DNA of 9,430 nt from RGIG5579 sp045590715. GTDB lineage: Bacteria > Bacillota > Clostridia > Oscillospirales > SIG627. The stretch is from positions 1 to 9,430 of the forward strand of contig JAZNRO010000112.1 in NCBI GenBank assembly GCA_045590715.1, in the 5' to 3' direction. A program made the translations under genes and the position numbers. Under the pieces are notes generated by a model, which saw only the letters and a list, made by a program, of their open reading frames with translations, was not told the origin of the DNA and ran no database searches. Each line of letters opens with the position of its first letter. Within the stretch, counting starts at the first letter, position 1. Below are positions 1-6,974 of this stretch, piece after piece.

Positions 1-1005
1 CTGGATCTTTATCTTTTTGACCATTTATTCCGTCCGGATAAAAAATTAAATACAAAAGAAATGAATTTCATTCTCCGGCATCTTACCGGCGAAAGTTTTC
101 GCAGATCCAAAGCCTATCGGTCAAATCCGCGATTCGCCGCCGCCTGCGAGGAAGCAGTTTCCCGTGCTTTTGAAAAAGGACTTTTTACAAAAGATCGTTT
201 AAATTCCAATCTTTTCTCTATTAAGATCCCTTCGGAAGTACACACCGTGCGCACCTTGTTTGCCGGTCTGCCGGAAGAAGAAGTGGTAAAAGCAAAGATC
301 AATCTCTGCTCTGTCCCCTTGCTTCACGATAACAATATCCGCTGGCGATGCGACGAGATTCTGCGCTATCTGGAAAACAGGCTTCGGGGCATTTTTAAAA
401 TTAAAAACGCCCTTTCCCGTATTCATATCAGCACCGAACACAAAGCCTTTTTAGAGGATATTTTAAGCCCTTATGAGGCCCTTTCTCAAAGAGAGGAAGA
501 AGAGGCTCTTCCCTTCTTCACCGAGGAGAAAAAGATTACGCCCAGAGAATTTCAAATTGACCCGGAAAAGGCGTCGGAAATCGAGGCTTCTTCCTGGGAT
601 ATTACAGAAAAGCTTACCCAGTCGTACCTTGAGCGCGAAGAAGATATGATTTTGGTAGGTGAAGAGCCGGTAACCGGCACAGAAGAAAAATATAAGGAAG
701 ATCTGGAAAAGATCAGCCGTCCGGCGCTTCCCCTCTCTGCCGGTGAATTTTGGGAATTTGCCGCAAGTCTTACGGAAAACGAAGACGCGTATCTCTCTAT
801 CCTCTTATACCGTGGAAAAGAAATGGCCAGACGGTTTGCCGTATCCCTGGGCGCATTTCCGGAAGCCCTGACCGCCTCTTGTAATCAGAAGGCAATAGAC
901 GCGGTAGGTGACGGCGTTATTGACCCGGCAGGCGATATTTACGATGATTACCGAAACGATTTAAAAGAAGTCTTTCTTGAACCGAAAGGAGATATACTTT
1001 CATGA
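1..1005 (+). CDS. TerB-C domain protein, 5'-truncated by window edge
   Basis: This is the C-terminal 334 residues of a larger protein. The frame is open from base 1, and the first ATG, at 61, has no Shine-Dalgarno sequence before it, so the true start lies left of the window. The last ~130 residues look like the TerB-C domain. That region opens with an acidic stretch containing the TEKLTQ segment and closes with a helix around NQKAIDAVGDGVID and then DIYDDYRNDLKE, which resembles the usual TerB-C ending. The preceding part is mostly helical, with a charged EEEE linker, and I do not recognise it. TerB-N/TerB-C proteins are linked to Ter stress systems and to DNA-processing gene sets; the name does not imply tellurite resistance. 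No catalytic motif, membrane segment or signal peptide is visible. The stop overlaps the start of the next gene (ATGA), so the product probably works with the ATPase and helicase downstream, perhaps as an adaptor. The family call is from motif memory, not from a search. Confidence 0.75.
   Translation: MDLYLFDHLFRPDKKLNTKEMNFILRHLTGESFRRSKAYRSNPRFAAACEEAVSRAFEKGLFTKDRLNSNLFSIKIPSEVHTVRTLFAGLPEEEVVKAKINLCSVPLLHDNNIRWRCDEILRYLENRLRGIFKIKNALSRIHISTEHKAFLEDILSPYEALSQREEEEALPFFTEEKKITPREFQIDPEKASEIEASSWDITEKLTQSYLEREEDMILVGEEPVTGTEEKYKEDLEKISRPALPLSAGEFWEFAASLTENEDAYLSILLYRGKEMARRFAVSLGAFPEALTASCNQKAIDAVGDGVIDPAGDIYDDYRNDLKEVFLEPKGDILS
984..991 (+). promoter_or_regulatory. Ribosome binding site of the BrxD-like gene
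   Basis: GAAAGGAG lies 10 bases before the ATG at 1002 and inside the end of the upstream coding region. It fixes the start of the ATPase gene and supports translational coupling through the ATGA overlap at 1002-1005. Confidence 0.7.
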
Positions 1006-2333
1006 GCGAAAAGAACGTAAAAATCCCAAAGAGAATTCTTGGGACCCTCCTAAATTCCGCCGGTGCAGGCGTGGTGCCCAGACAGGGACTTGAATACATT
1101 GCCATTGGCCGGGAAGCAGAGATCGCGGCCCTGCTTCGTGATCTTGAGAACATTTCCCTTGGTATGGGTGCTTTTCGCTTTTTGGTAGGTAAATACGGAA
1201 GCGGTAAGAGTTTTCTTATGGGTCTGATGCGAGCAAACGCCCAGGAAAGAGGCTTTATCACTGCTGACTGCGATCTTTCCCCCAGCCGTAGATTTCACGG
1301 TACCGGCGGTCAGGGACTTGCCACCTTCCGTGAACTGATGAAAAACCTCGGATGCAAAGCCATGCCGGACTCCGGCGCACTGGCGGTAATACTTGGCACC
1401 TGGTTTACGGATCTGAAAATGAAGGCAGTAACGGAAGAAAAACTTTCTGCCGACTCTCCTGAAATCGATGCTTTCGTGGAAAAAGAAGTTTTCCGCGTAT
1501 GCCAGACTCTTCAGGGAAACGTAAACGGCTTTGATTTTGCAAAAGTGCTCCTGTCTTACTACAACGCCGTTATCAAAGGGGACGAAGAAATGCGGGAAGA
1601 TGCCTTAAGATGGCTTCGGGGTGAATTTACTACCCGCATCCAGGCCCGCAGTTCTTCCCTTCACATCGGCAATATCATTGACGATAACAACTGGTACGAC
1701 TTTTTAAAGCTTTACGCAGTATTTTTCCGCCTCATCGGATACAAGGGTTTTCTCCTTTTGATCGACGAATGTGTGAATCTCTATAAGATCCCCAATCGCA
1801 TCTCCAGAGAAAACAACTACGAAAAGATCCTTAGTATGTTTAACGATACCATGCAAGGAAAAGCGGAAGGCCTTGGCATTTTCCTTGGCGCTACTCCTCA
1901 ACTGATTGAGGACAATCGACGGGGTCTATACAGCTACGATGCACTAAAGAGCAGACTGGTACCGGGGAAATTCATTCCCCAGGGAAAGCAAAACCTTCTC
2001 TCTCCCCTCATTTATCTCAAGCGCCTGACAGACAATGAGATCTTTGCGCTGTGCAAACGACTGATACTTCTTCACAGCTCTTACTACACCTATACCCCGA
2101 AGATCGGGGATAACGAGATCCTTGCCTTTTTAAAGATCGCCTTTGAAAAGATGGGTGCTGATGAGATGATCACGCCCCGCGAGATCACCAGAGATATTTT
2201 AAATATTTTAGACGTTCTCTACTCCGATCCCAGTGCCCGTTTTGAGGATCTGATCCGGGACGTAGGAACCGCCGAAGAAACAGAAAAAGACGAATTTGAC
2301 CAGTTTTTTGATTTAAGCGAGATCAAGCTATGA
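1002..2333 (+). CDS. BrxD-like P-loop ATPase (DUF2791 type)
   Basis: This is a 443-residue STAND/AAA-like ATPase resembling BrxD of BREX systems. Walker A is GKYGSGKS at residues 63-70. Walker B is LLLIDE at 251-256, preceded by hydrophobic residues and followed by CVNLYK. A sensor-1-like FLGATPQ lies at 294-300 and an arginine-bearing SRLV at 317-320. The C-terminal part (about 340-405) ends in an MITPREITRDIL segment, as in other members of this ATPase family. No membrane segment is seen. The length is close to that expected for BrxD. The gene overlaps both neighbours by ATGA, so the three products are probably made in coordinated amounts. Known context: BrxD is found with the helicase BrxHI in some BREX types. 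Inferred role: an ATP-driven DNA-binding or loading subunit that works with the downstream helicase. The ATPase assignment is firm; the defence role is not shown. Confidence 0.85.
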   Translation: MSEKNVKIPKRILGTLLNSAGAGVVPRQGLEYIAIGREAEIAALLRDLENISLGMGAFRFLVGKYGSGKSFLMGLMRANAQERGFITADCDLSPSRRFHGTGGQGLATFRELMKNLGCKAMPDSGALAVILGTWFTDLKMKAVTEEKLSADSPEIDAFVEKEVFRVCQTLQGNVNGFDFAKVLLSYYNAVIKGDEEMREDALRWLRGEFTTRIQARSSSLHIGNIIDDNNWYDFLKLYAVFFRLIGYKGFLLLIDECVNLYKIPNRISRENNYEKILSMFNDTMQGKAEGLGIFLGATPQLIEDNRRGLYSYDALKSRLVPGKFIPQGKQNLLSPLIYLKRLTDNEIFALCKRLILLHSSYYTYTPKIGDNEILAFLKIAFEKMGADEMITPREITRDILNILDVLYSDPSARFEDLIRDVGTAEETEKDEFDQFFDLSEIKL

Positions 2334-4516
2334 ACAAAAACACAAAGGAAGAAGCAAAAAAAGTCTTTTCCCTATTTTCTGACAATATCAAAAATTATAT
2401 TTACGAAGAGGGATGGAATGATTTAAGGGAGATTCAAGTAGAGGCTGCCAACGAGATTTTCTTTACGGATCACGATCTTGTCATTTCCTCCGGCACCGCT
2501 ACGGGTAAGACCGAAGCGGCTTTCTTCCCTATTCTATCCCTGATGGAAAAGGAAAAAGACCGTCCTTTTCAGATCCTCTATATTTCCCCGATCAAGGCGC
2601 TGATCAACGACCAGTTTCACAGACTTTCCCAGATCCTAAAAGACAGTGACGTAGGTGTGCACCGCTATCACGGAGACGTGAGCCAAAGCAGGAAAGAAGC
2701 CTTTTTTCACGCCCCCAGAGGGATCCTTCAGATCACCCCGGAATCTCTAGAAAGCCTGCTTCTAAGACGCTGGAATGAGATCTCATCTATTTTTTCAAAC
2801 CTTCGATTTATTGTGATAGACGAGATCCACGCCATGATGAGCACCGACCGAGGAAATCAGATCCTTTGTTTACTAAAAAGAATAGAGAGCGCCATTGGTA
2901 TCAGGCCACGTAGAATCGGTCTTTCCGCCACCATCTCTTCTGATGATGCTACCGCCCGGTGGCTTGGCTGCGAGGAAAAAGAGTGCCGTGTCATCCGTTT
3001 GCCCAAAGAAAACGCTTCTCTCCGGGTGGGACTTGAACATTTCACAGAAGAGAAAAAAGACTCTCCGGGAGAGGCTGATGAATGGATCTACCGGGCTACC
3101 AAAGGGATCAAATCCATCGTTTTCTCCAATTCACGGGAAGAGACGGAAAAGATAACGGAGAATCTGAAAAAGATTGCCCGCGAAAAGGGCGAAGAAGACC
3201 GTTTTTACATTCATCACGGAAACCTTTCCGCCACTTTGCGAAAAGAAGCGGAAGAAAAACTCAATAAAAGTGAAAAGGCGGTTACGGTCCTTGCTACCTC
3301 AACCCTGGAATACGGAATCGATATTGAGAAATTAAAGCGGGTCATCTGTCAGGAAAGTCCCCTTTCCATCTCCTCCTTCCTTCAGCGATTAGGACGCAGT
3401 GGAAGAAGAGAAGCGGCACCGGAAATGCTTCTTTGCTTCCGGGAAGAAGGAAAAGACGAAAACTGCTTTGTTGCTGATAGAATCCCCTGGGAACTCCTGC
3501 AAGGCATTGCTATCATTGAACTTTACCGAAAAGAAAAATTTATGGAAGAGGCAGAGGTGAAATCTCTTCCTGCAAGTCTTCTTTTCCACCAGACATTGGC
3601 TTTGCTTGGCGCAGAAGGCGGAAAGACGGCACCAAGCCTTGCGCGGCAGGTACTTTCCCTACCCCCTTTCCGAAAAATCAGCAAAGAGCAGTTTAAACTT
3701 CTCCTTGTTCATATGATCTCGGAAGACTACCTGGAGCTCTGTGAAAACGGTGTTTTGATTCCGGGGATCAAGGGAGAAACTTTGCTTCAAAATTATCAGT
3801 TTCTTTCTGTATTTCAAGACAAGGAACAGTTTGGTGTTTACCATAAAAATGAACGGATCGGCACCATCGCTACCATTCCTTTAAAGGGTGAAAGCTTTAC
3901 CCTTGGCGGAAAGGTATGGGAGGTGGAAGACACGGATATGATGAAGAAAAACGTTTTTGTTCGTCCCGGAAAAACTGCGGAAAATGATGTTTTTCGAGGA
4001 AACGGCGGGCTGATCCACCCAAAGATTTTAGAGAAAATGCGGGAGATCCTTTTCAGCCGCGAAGAATTTCCCTATCTTTTCCCCGGCGCTGAAAAAAGGC
4101 TTGATAAGGCCCGTATCGATGCTGAAGAAATGGGACTTGAAACAGAATATCTCTTTGACTTAGGTCAGGGTGAATTCGTTCTCCTTCCCTTCCTTGGCTC
4201 CAAAGCCTTTGAGGCTTTCAGACGCATCATTGAAAAAGAGATTGCGCCCCTTATCGGTCTTACGGATATCAGGAGTCATTCCTGCTACGCCCTTTATTTC
4301 CACTGCCGAAAAAGTCTTGTACAGATAAAAAGTGAAATAAAAGAGTATTTAAACCAAACGGATCTTTCAAAAGCGGCCCTCTTCTCTCCCGGGGAGCGTC
4401 CCGTTTTTGATAAATACGACACGTTTCTACCAAACGCTCTACGTCTGGAATCTTTTGCACGAAACCGCTTGGATCAAAAGGCGGCGATCTTAAAACTAAA
4501 TGAAATTTTTAAATAA
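2330..4516 (+). CDS. DEAD/DEAH-box helicase, Lhr/BrxHI-like
   Basis: This is a complete 728-residue superfamily 2 helicase. RecA domain 1 carries motif I SGTATGKT (54-61), Ia SPIKALINDQ (86-95), Ib TPES (136-139), motif II DEIH (164-167) and motif III SAT (199-201). RecA domain 2 carries IVFSNSR (263-269), motif V TSTLEYGIDI (323-332) and motif VI QRLGRSGRR (352-360). The DEIH box and the QRLGRSGRR form of motif VI fit the Lhr group. Residues ~400-480 look like a winged-helix region, and ~505-550 (GTIATIPLKG, then a GGKVWEVED turn) resemble the Lhr-core beta domain. It is much shorter than full E. coli Lhr (about 1500 residues), so it corresponds to an Lhr-core or BrxHI protein. The remaining ~180 residues have no motif I recognise. 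The start overlaps the ATPase stop by ATGA with only a weak Shine-Dalgarno, which suggests translation by coupling. Expected activity is ATP-dependent unwinding or translocation on DNA or DNA-RNA hybrids; its target is unknown. Confidence 0.92.
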   Translation: MNKNTKEEAKKVFSLFSDNIKNYIYEEGWNDLREIQVEAANEIFFTDHDLVISSGTATGKTEAAFFPILSLMEKEKDRPFQILYISPIKALINDQFHRLSQILKDSDVGVHRYHGDVSQSRKEAFFHAPRGILQITPESLESLLLRRWNEISSIFSNLRFIVIDEIHAMMSTDRGNQILCLLKRIESAIGIRPRRIGLSATISSDDATARWLGCEEKECRVIRLPKENASLRVGLEHFTEEKKDSPGEADEWIYRATKGIKSIVFSNSREETEKITENLKKIAREKGEEDRFYIHHGNLSATLRKEAEEKLNKSEKAVTVLATSTLEYGIDIEKLKRVICQESPLSISSFLQRLGRSGRREAAPEMLLCFREEGKDENCFVADRIPWELLQGIAIIELYRKEKFMEEAEVKSLPASLLFHQTLALLGAEGGKTAPSLARQVLSLPPFRKISKEQFKLLLVHMISEDYLELCENGVLIPGIKGETLLQNYQFLSVFQDKEQFGVYHKNERIGTIATIPLKGESFTLGGKVWEVEDTDMMKKNVFVRPGKTAENDVFRGNGGLIHPKILEKMREILFSREEFPYLFPGAEKRLDKARIDAEEMGLETEYLFDLGQGEFVLLPFLGSKAFEAFRRIIEKEIAPLIGLTDIRSHSCYALYFHCRKSLVQIKSEIKEYLNQTDLSKAALFSPGERPVFDKYDTFLPNALRLESFARNRLDQKAAILKLNEIFK

Positions 4517-4552
4517 AAAAACAGCAGCTTTTGCTGCTGTTTTTGTTTTTTT
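4515..4552. terminator. Bidirectional intrinsic terminator
   Basis: The stem ACAGCAGC (4521-4528) pairs with GCTGCTGT (4533-4540) around a TTTT loop. An A tract (4515-4520) and a T-rich tract (4541-4552) flank it and extend the stem. It lies between the convergent helicase and DUF4956 genes and can stop transcription from both sides; its right edge touches the DUF4956 stop codon. Confidence 0.9.
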
Positions 4553-5228
4553 ATAACGTGGTTTCTGCACCGTAGCTTACTGCGCTTACGTCCTTTACGC
4601 CTTCCAGTAAACTTAAGTCCTCTACTAATTTCATTAAGTTCTCGGAATAACGGGTTTTCAGACAAAGCTCGATATAATCAGAAGTGGCAATTTTGGATTT
4701 TACCTTTAGGTTACGAAGGCTTGAAAGCGCCGTTTCCACTTCCTCGCGGGATGACAGATCGTATCTTATTACAAGAAGGTACGGAGCCATATGAATCTTT
4801 TTGGTAAGAAGAAAATAAAGAAGGTAGAGTGCGCCAAGAGAGATATTGGTAATAGCGGAAATGTACACAAGGCCTGCACCGGACATAATGCCCGCGCCAA
4901 TGGCCCAGAACATAAAGACCGTATCCATAGGATCCTTTACGGCGGTACGGAAACGGACGATAGAAAGGGCACCTACCATACCAAGGGATAAGGCCAGATT
5001 TGTAGTAACGGTCATAATGACCATAGAAGTTACCATAGAAAGAAGGATCAGAGAAAAGCAGAAGGAAGGACTGAACGCCGCTCCCTGGTAGCTTACACGG
5101 TAAACAAAAAGAATATAAAGGGAAAGCAAAAAGGAAACGATGAGACCGATGGCAATGCGGTCGCCGGTCATTGTAGTTTGAAATTCGCTTTCAAAGGTAG
5201 AACGAAAAAAATCAAGAATCAGATTCAT
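4551..5228 (-). CDS. DUF4956 family membrane protein
   Basis: This 225-residue integral membrane protein has hydrophobic segments at about 24-46, 57-80, 82-92, 103-124 and 125-141. The DUF4956 signature sits in the middle: GMVGALSIVRFRTAVKDPMD, then FMFWAIGAG (83-113). The C-terminal ~75 residues are soluble, with an alternating beta/alpha pattern like a small ACT-type domain. The start is set by a TAGGAG ribosome binding site 6 bases before the ATG. That site overlaps the TAG stop of the upstream polymerase gene, so the two form an operon with a 9-base gap. In many Firmicutes DUF4956 proteins sit next to VTC polyphosphate polymerase domain proteins, as here. The role is not established; a membrane partner that anchors the polymerase or passes polyphosphate across the membrane is an inference from gene context. 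Confidence 0.88.
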   Translation of the reverse strand: MNLILDFFRSTFESEFQTTMTGDRIAIGLIVSFLLSLYILFVYRVSYQGAAFSPSFCFSLILLSMVTSMVIMTVTTNLALSLGMVGALSIVRFRTAVKDPMDTVFMFWAIGAGIMSGAGLVYISAITNISLGALYLLYFLLTKKIHMAPYLLVIRYDLSSREEVETALSSLRNLKVKSKIATSDYIELCLKTRYSENLMKLVEDLSLLEGVKDVSAVSYGAETTL

Positions 5229-5237
5229 ACTTTGCTC

Positions 5238-5912
5238 CTAAATAATAGATTCTCTTACCAGACAGAATTTGGAAATAGCCGAGGATACTTTTGGAATATC
5301 CTCCAAAAGCTGTGAAATGTGAGGAGGTAAAAAAGAATCAAATTTTACTTCCAGAATGTAGTCTGTCAGCATAGGGACAGAGAAAAAGGGTTCTTCACCC
5401 AAAAGAGACTTTTGAAAAAGAGATCCTTTTAGACAGGAATCCAAGGTGATACGGACGTTCCCCGCGGGATAGCAAAAGGCTCTCCTTTGATAATCTACAA
5501 AAATCAGGGGACGAAAGCCTTCATAGCGCATTTTGCTGTAAAACTCACCCAAAAGGCCGGGGCAATCCAGGGGAAAAGTTTTCCCGGAGATCAGTTCCAA
5601 CGCCTGATCCTCTAAAATACATTCAACAGTTTTACGTGACATTTTACCGATTTTTTCTTTCTTCTCCAAACGGATATAGGAAAGGTCCCCATTATAAAAA
5701 CGGATCCGGTATTTACTTCGATTCTCTACCCCGCTGATCTTATCCAGATACGCAGAGGAAGAAGGATCGTCAAAATACAGACTGCGGACATTGTAGCAAG
5801 AGCGGCAATTCATATGAAAATCAGGGACTAAAACCGAAGAAAGGCGGGAGGACAAAAGAGCATGATGGGCAGGGCTTATAAAAAACTTCAGTTCATTTCG
5901 CATTTCTGCCAT
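5238..5912 (-). CDS. VTC-type polyphosphate polymerase domain protein
   Basis: This 224-residue soluble protein of the VTC domain (triphosphate tunnel fold) is expected to make polyphosphate from the terminal phosphate of ATP. Conserved charged strands appear in order: RNELKF (5-10), RSLYFDD (43-49), RSKYRIRFY (65-73), LEKKEK (82-87), a KTVE segment (94-97), FVDYQRRAF (138-146), RITLD (154-158), ILEVKF (186-191) and a final SKFC (214-217). They supply the lysines, arginines and glutamates that line the tunnel in this family. I chose the ATG at 5910-5912 because a GGGAGAAGGG ribosome binding site lies 6 bases upstream and family members begin close to the ELK motif. The same frame stays open to 6023, but that extension would run through the promoter and into the divergent lipoprotein gene. 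It leads the operon with DUF4956. No CotH kinase gene, a frequent third partner, is present. Confidence 0.88.
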   Translation of the reverse strand: MAEMRNELKFFISPAHHALLSSRLSSVLVPDFHMNCRSCYNVRSLYFDDPSSSAYLDKISGVENRSKYRIRFYNGDLSYIRLEKKEKIGKMSRKTVECILEDQALELISGKTFPLDCPGLLGEFYSKMRYEGFRPLIFVDYQRRAFCYPAGNVRITLDSCLKGSLFQKSLLGEEPFFSVPMLTDYILEVKFDSFLPPHISQLLEDIPKVSSAISKFCLVRESII

Positions 5913-5918
5913 AAAAAG

Positions 5919-5928
5919 CCCTTCTCCC
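5919..5928 (-). promoter_or_regulatory. Ribosome binding site deciding the VTC gene start
   Basis: On the minus strand GGGAGAAGGG precedes the ATG at 5912 by 6 bases. It supports this start over the in-frame upstream ATG at 6023. Confidence 0.7.
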
Positions 5929-5949
5929 GCATAGAAATTTAATAAAAAC

Positions 5950-5978
5950 ATTCTAGCAAACAAGAAAACATTTGTCAA
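5950..5978 (-). promoter_or_regulatory. Sigma-A-type promoter of the VTC-DUF4956 operon
   Basis: On the minus strand the -35 is TTGACA (5973-5978, perfect), the spacer is 17 bases and the -10 is TAGAAT (5950-5955, one mismatch from TATAAT). Transcription would begin near 5943, about 30 bases before the VTC start codon. Confidence 0.8.
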
Positions 5979-5991
5979 CAAAAGGAGCTTT

Positions 5992-6504
5992 ATGAAACAC
6001 TTTCTCTCCCCTTTTATTCTCATTCTTCTCGCCCTTCCCCTTCTTCTCTTTTCCTGCGAAAAAGAAACGGGAAATCACCCTTTTGAGAAAGATATCCTCC
6101 AAGAAGGAGAAAAATACAATTGTGAAATTCAAATGGGCGAGCAGAATACCAAAATAGAGTTTTATGTAAACGATGATACTGCTTTTCTTCGTTATACCGA
6201 CCCGGAGTCCCCTTTATACGAAATGGAGGAGATCGTAACGGAAGAAAAACATCTTGCTAAATTTCAAGAGATCACCTACGAAAGCGCCTCCTGCCCGGGA
6301 ATCGGAAATTTGATCTTTGAAATTTCTGAAATATTGGATGAAGAAGAGCCGTCCTACGCAAAAAAAGAGAAAGAAAACATTTTTGAAACCTACGGCGATA
6401 ACGGTTTTTCTTTTGTAGTAACAAAGGATAAGTCCACCGGCAAAACAAAAGAGATCTCGGGAGAGTATCTGGGGCAGGCTTATAAAATCATTTTTTCTTT
6501 TTGA
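5992..6504 (+). CDS. Predicted lipoprotein of unknown function
   Basis: This 170-residue protein starts with MKHF, a hydrophobic stretch (residues 5-20) and the lipobox LLFSC, with the lipidated cysteine at 22. It is therefore expected to be exported and anchored to the outer face of the membrane. The mature part is acidic and rich in beta-strand-like segments, for example KIEFYVNDDTAFLRY (54-68) and the closing GEYLGQAYKIIF. This loosely recalls LolA/LppX-like clostridial lipoproteins, but I see no diagnostic motif. AAAGGAG (5981-5987) lies 4 bases before the ATG. The gene is divergent from the VTC operon with only 79 bases between the start codons, and mazF follows after a short gap without a clear terminator. 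I could not find a convincing promoter for it; any promoter must overlap the divergent VTC promoter region. The function is unknown. Confidence 0.8.
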   Translation: MKHFLSPFILILLALPLLLFSCEKETGNHPFEKDILQEGEKYNCEIQMGEQNTKIEFYVNDDTAFLRYTDPESPLYEMEEIVTEEKHLAKFQEITYESASCPGIGNLIFEISEILDEEEPSYAKKEKENIFETYGDNGFSFVVTKDKSTGKTKEISGEYLGQAYKIIFSF

Positions 6505-6581
6505 ACATAAAATAATACTGTCGGAATAAACAAATAAACCTTCGGCAACAATAGAATTACACGGAACGTGAATAAAGGTTT

Positions 6582-6585
6582 GGAG
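6582..6585 (+). promoter_or_regulatory. Ribosome binding site deciding the mazF start
   Basis: GGAG, within GGAGTGAT (6582-6589), lies 8 bases before a TTG at 6594. The alternative start is the GTG at 6585, which uses the last G of this same motif and would depend on AAAGG at 6574-6578. The TTG start also matches the usual N-terminus of the family. Confidence 0.6.
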
Positions 6586-6593
6586 TGATAAAT

Positions 6594-6935
6594 TTGACAG
6601 TTAAAAGAGGAGATATTTATTATGCAGACTTAAGTCCCGTAGTCGGTTCCGAACAAGGAGGAACAAGACCGGTTGTGATCGTGCAAAACGACGTGGGTAA
6701 CAAACACAGCCCAACGGTGATCGCCGCTGCCATTACCAGCCGCACCACCAAAGCAAAGCTCCCCACCCACATAGAGGTATACGCCGATCAAAACGGACTG
6801 TGCAAAAACTCGGTCATACTCCTGGAACAGATACGTACCATTGATAAAAAAAGACTCAAAGAAAAAATGGGCCATCTAAAAGAAGAAACAATGGAAGAGG
6901 TAAACAAAGCCATCAATATCAGCTTTGGTCTGTAA
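6594..6935 (+). CDS. mazF: MazF/PemK-type endoribonuclease toxin (NdoA-like)
   Basis: This 113-residue protein is close to Bacillus-type MazF (NdoA/EndoA), a sequence-specific mRNA endoribonuclease. It shows VKRGDIYYADLSPVVGSEQG at the start, then TRPVVIVQND, SPTVIAAAIT, LPTHIEV and SVILLEQIRTIDKKRL. Counted from the TTG at 6594, the two residues required for cleavage in the Bacillus enzyme fall at the same numbers, Arg25 and Thr48. This supports TTG, although a start at GTG 6585 would add three residues. The usual upstream antitoxin gene (mazE/ndoAI) is absent: the preceding gene is a lipoprotein, and the bases between hold no open frame of useful length. It may be transcribed by readthrough from the lipoprotein gene, since no terminator separates them and I see no strong promoter of its own. 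A terminator follows immediately. The antitoxin may be encoded elsewhere or regulation may be different. Confidence 0.93.
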   Translation: MTVKRGDIYYADLSPVVGSEQGGTRPVVIVQNDVGNKHSPTVIAAAITSRTTKAKLPTHIEVYADQNGLCKNSVILLEQIRTIDKKRLKEKMGHLKEETMEEVNKAINISFGL

Positions 6936-6974
6936 AAAAAATCCCGGTCGAAAATTCGGCCGGGATCATTTTTT
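6934..6974. terminator. Bidirectional intrinsic terminator
   Basis: A 10-base stem, ATCCCGGTCG (6941-6950) with CGGCCGGGAT (6957-6966) and one T-G pair, encloses the loop AAAATT. An A tract (6934-6940) lies on the left and TTTTTT (6969-6974) on the right. It separates the convergent mazF and radical-SAM genes and touches the stop codons of both. Confidence 0.92.

Noticed and set aside
61..63. ATG as the start of the first gene
   Set aside because: No ribosome binding site precedes it and the frame is open back to base 1, so the gene is cut by the window edge and this methionine is internal.
1..1005. Tellurite resistance role for the TerB-C protein
   Set aside because: The name comes from a domain family. 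No other tellurite genes are present, and the ATPase/helicase context points to nucleic acid processing.
1..4516. A complete BREX system
   Set aside because: Only BrxD-like and BrxHI-like genes are visible; no methylase, PglZ, BrxA or BrxC gene is in the window, although the upstream side is unseen.
4846..5091. Open frame of 81 codons on the + strand inside the DUF4956 gene
   Set aside because: It is antisense to a well-supported membrane protein gene and lacks a ribosome binding site or a recognisable product.
5913..6023. N-terminal extension of the VTC protein to an ATG at 6023
   Set aside because: It would run through the operon's own promoter and overlap the divergent lipoprotein gene; the ATG at 5912 has a good ribosome binding site and a family-like N-terminus.
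6505..6593. A short mazE-like antitoxin before mazF
   Set aside because: The stretch contains no start-to-stop frame of useful length and no strong promoter; the best -35-like TTGAAC (6501-6506) has no matching -10.
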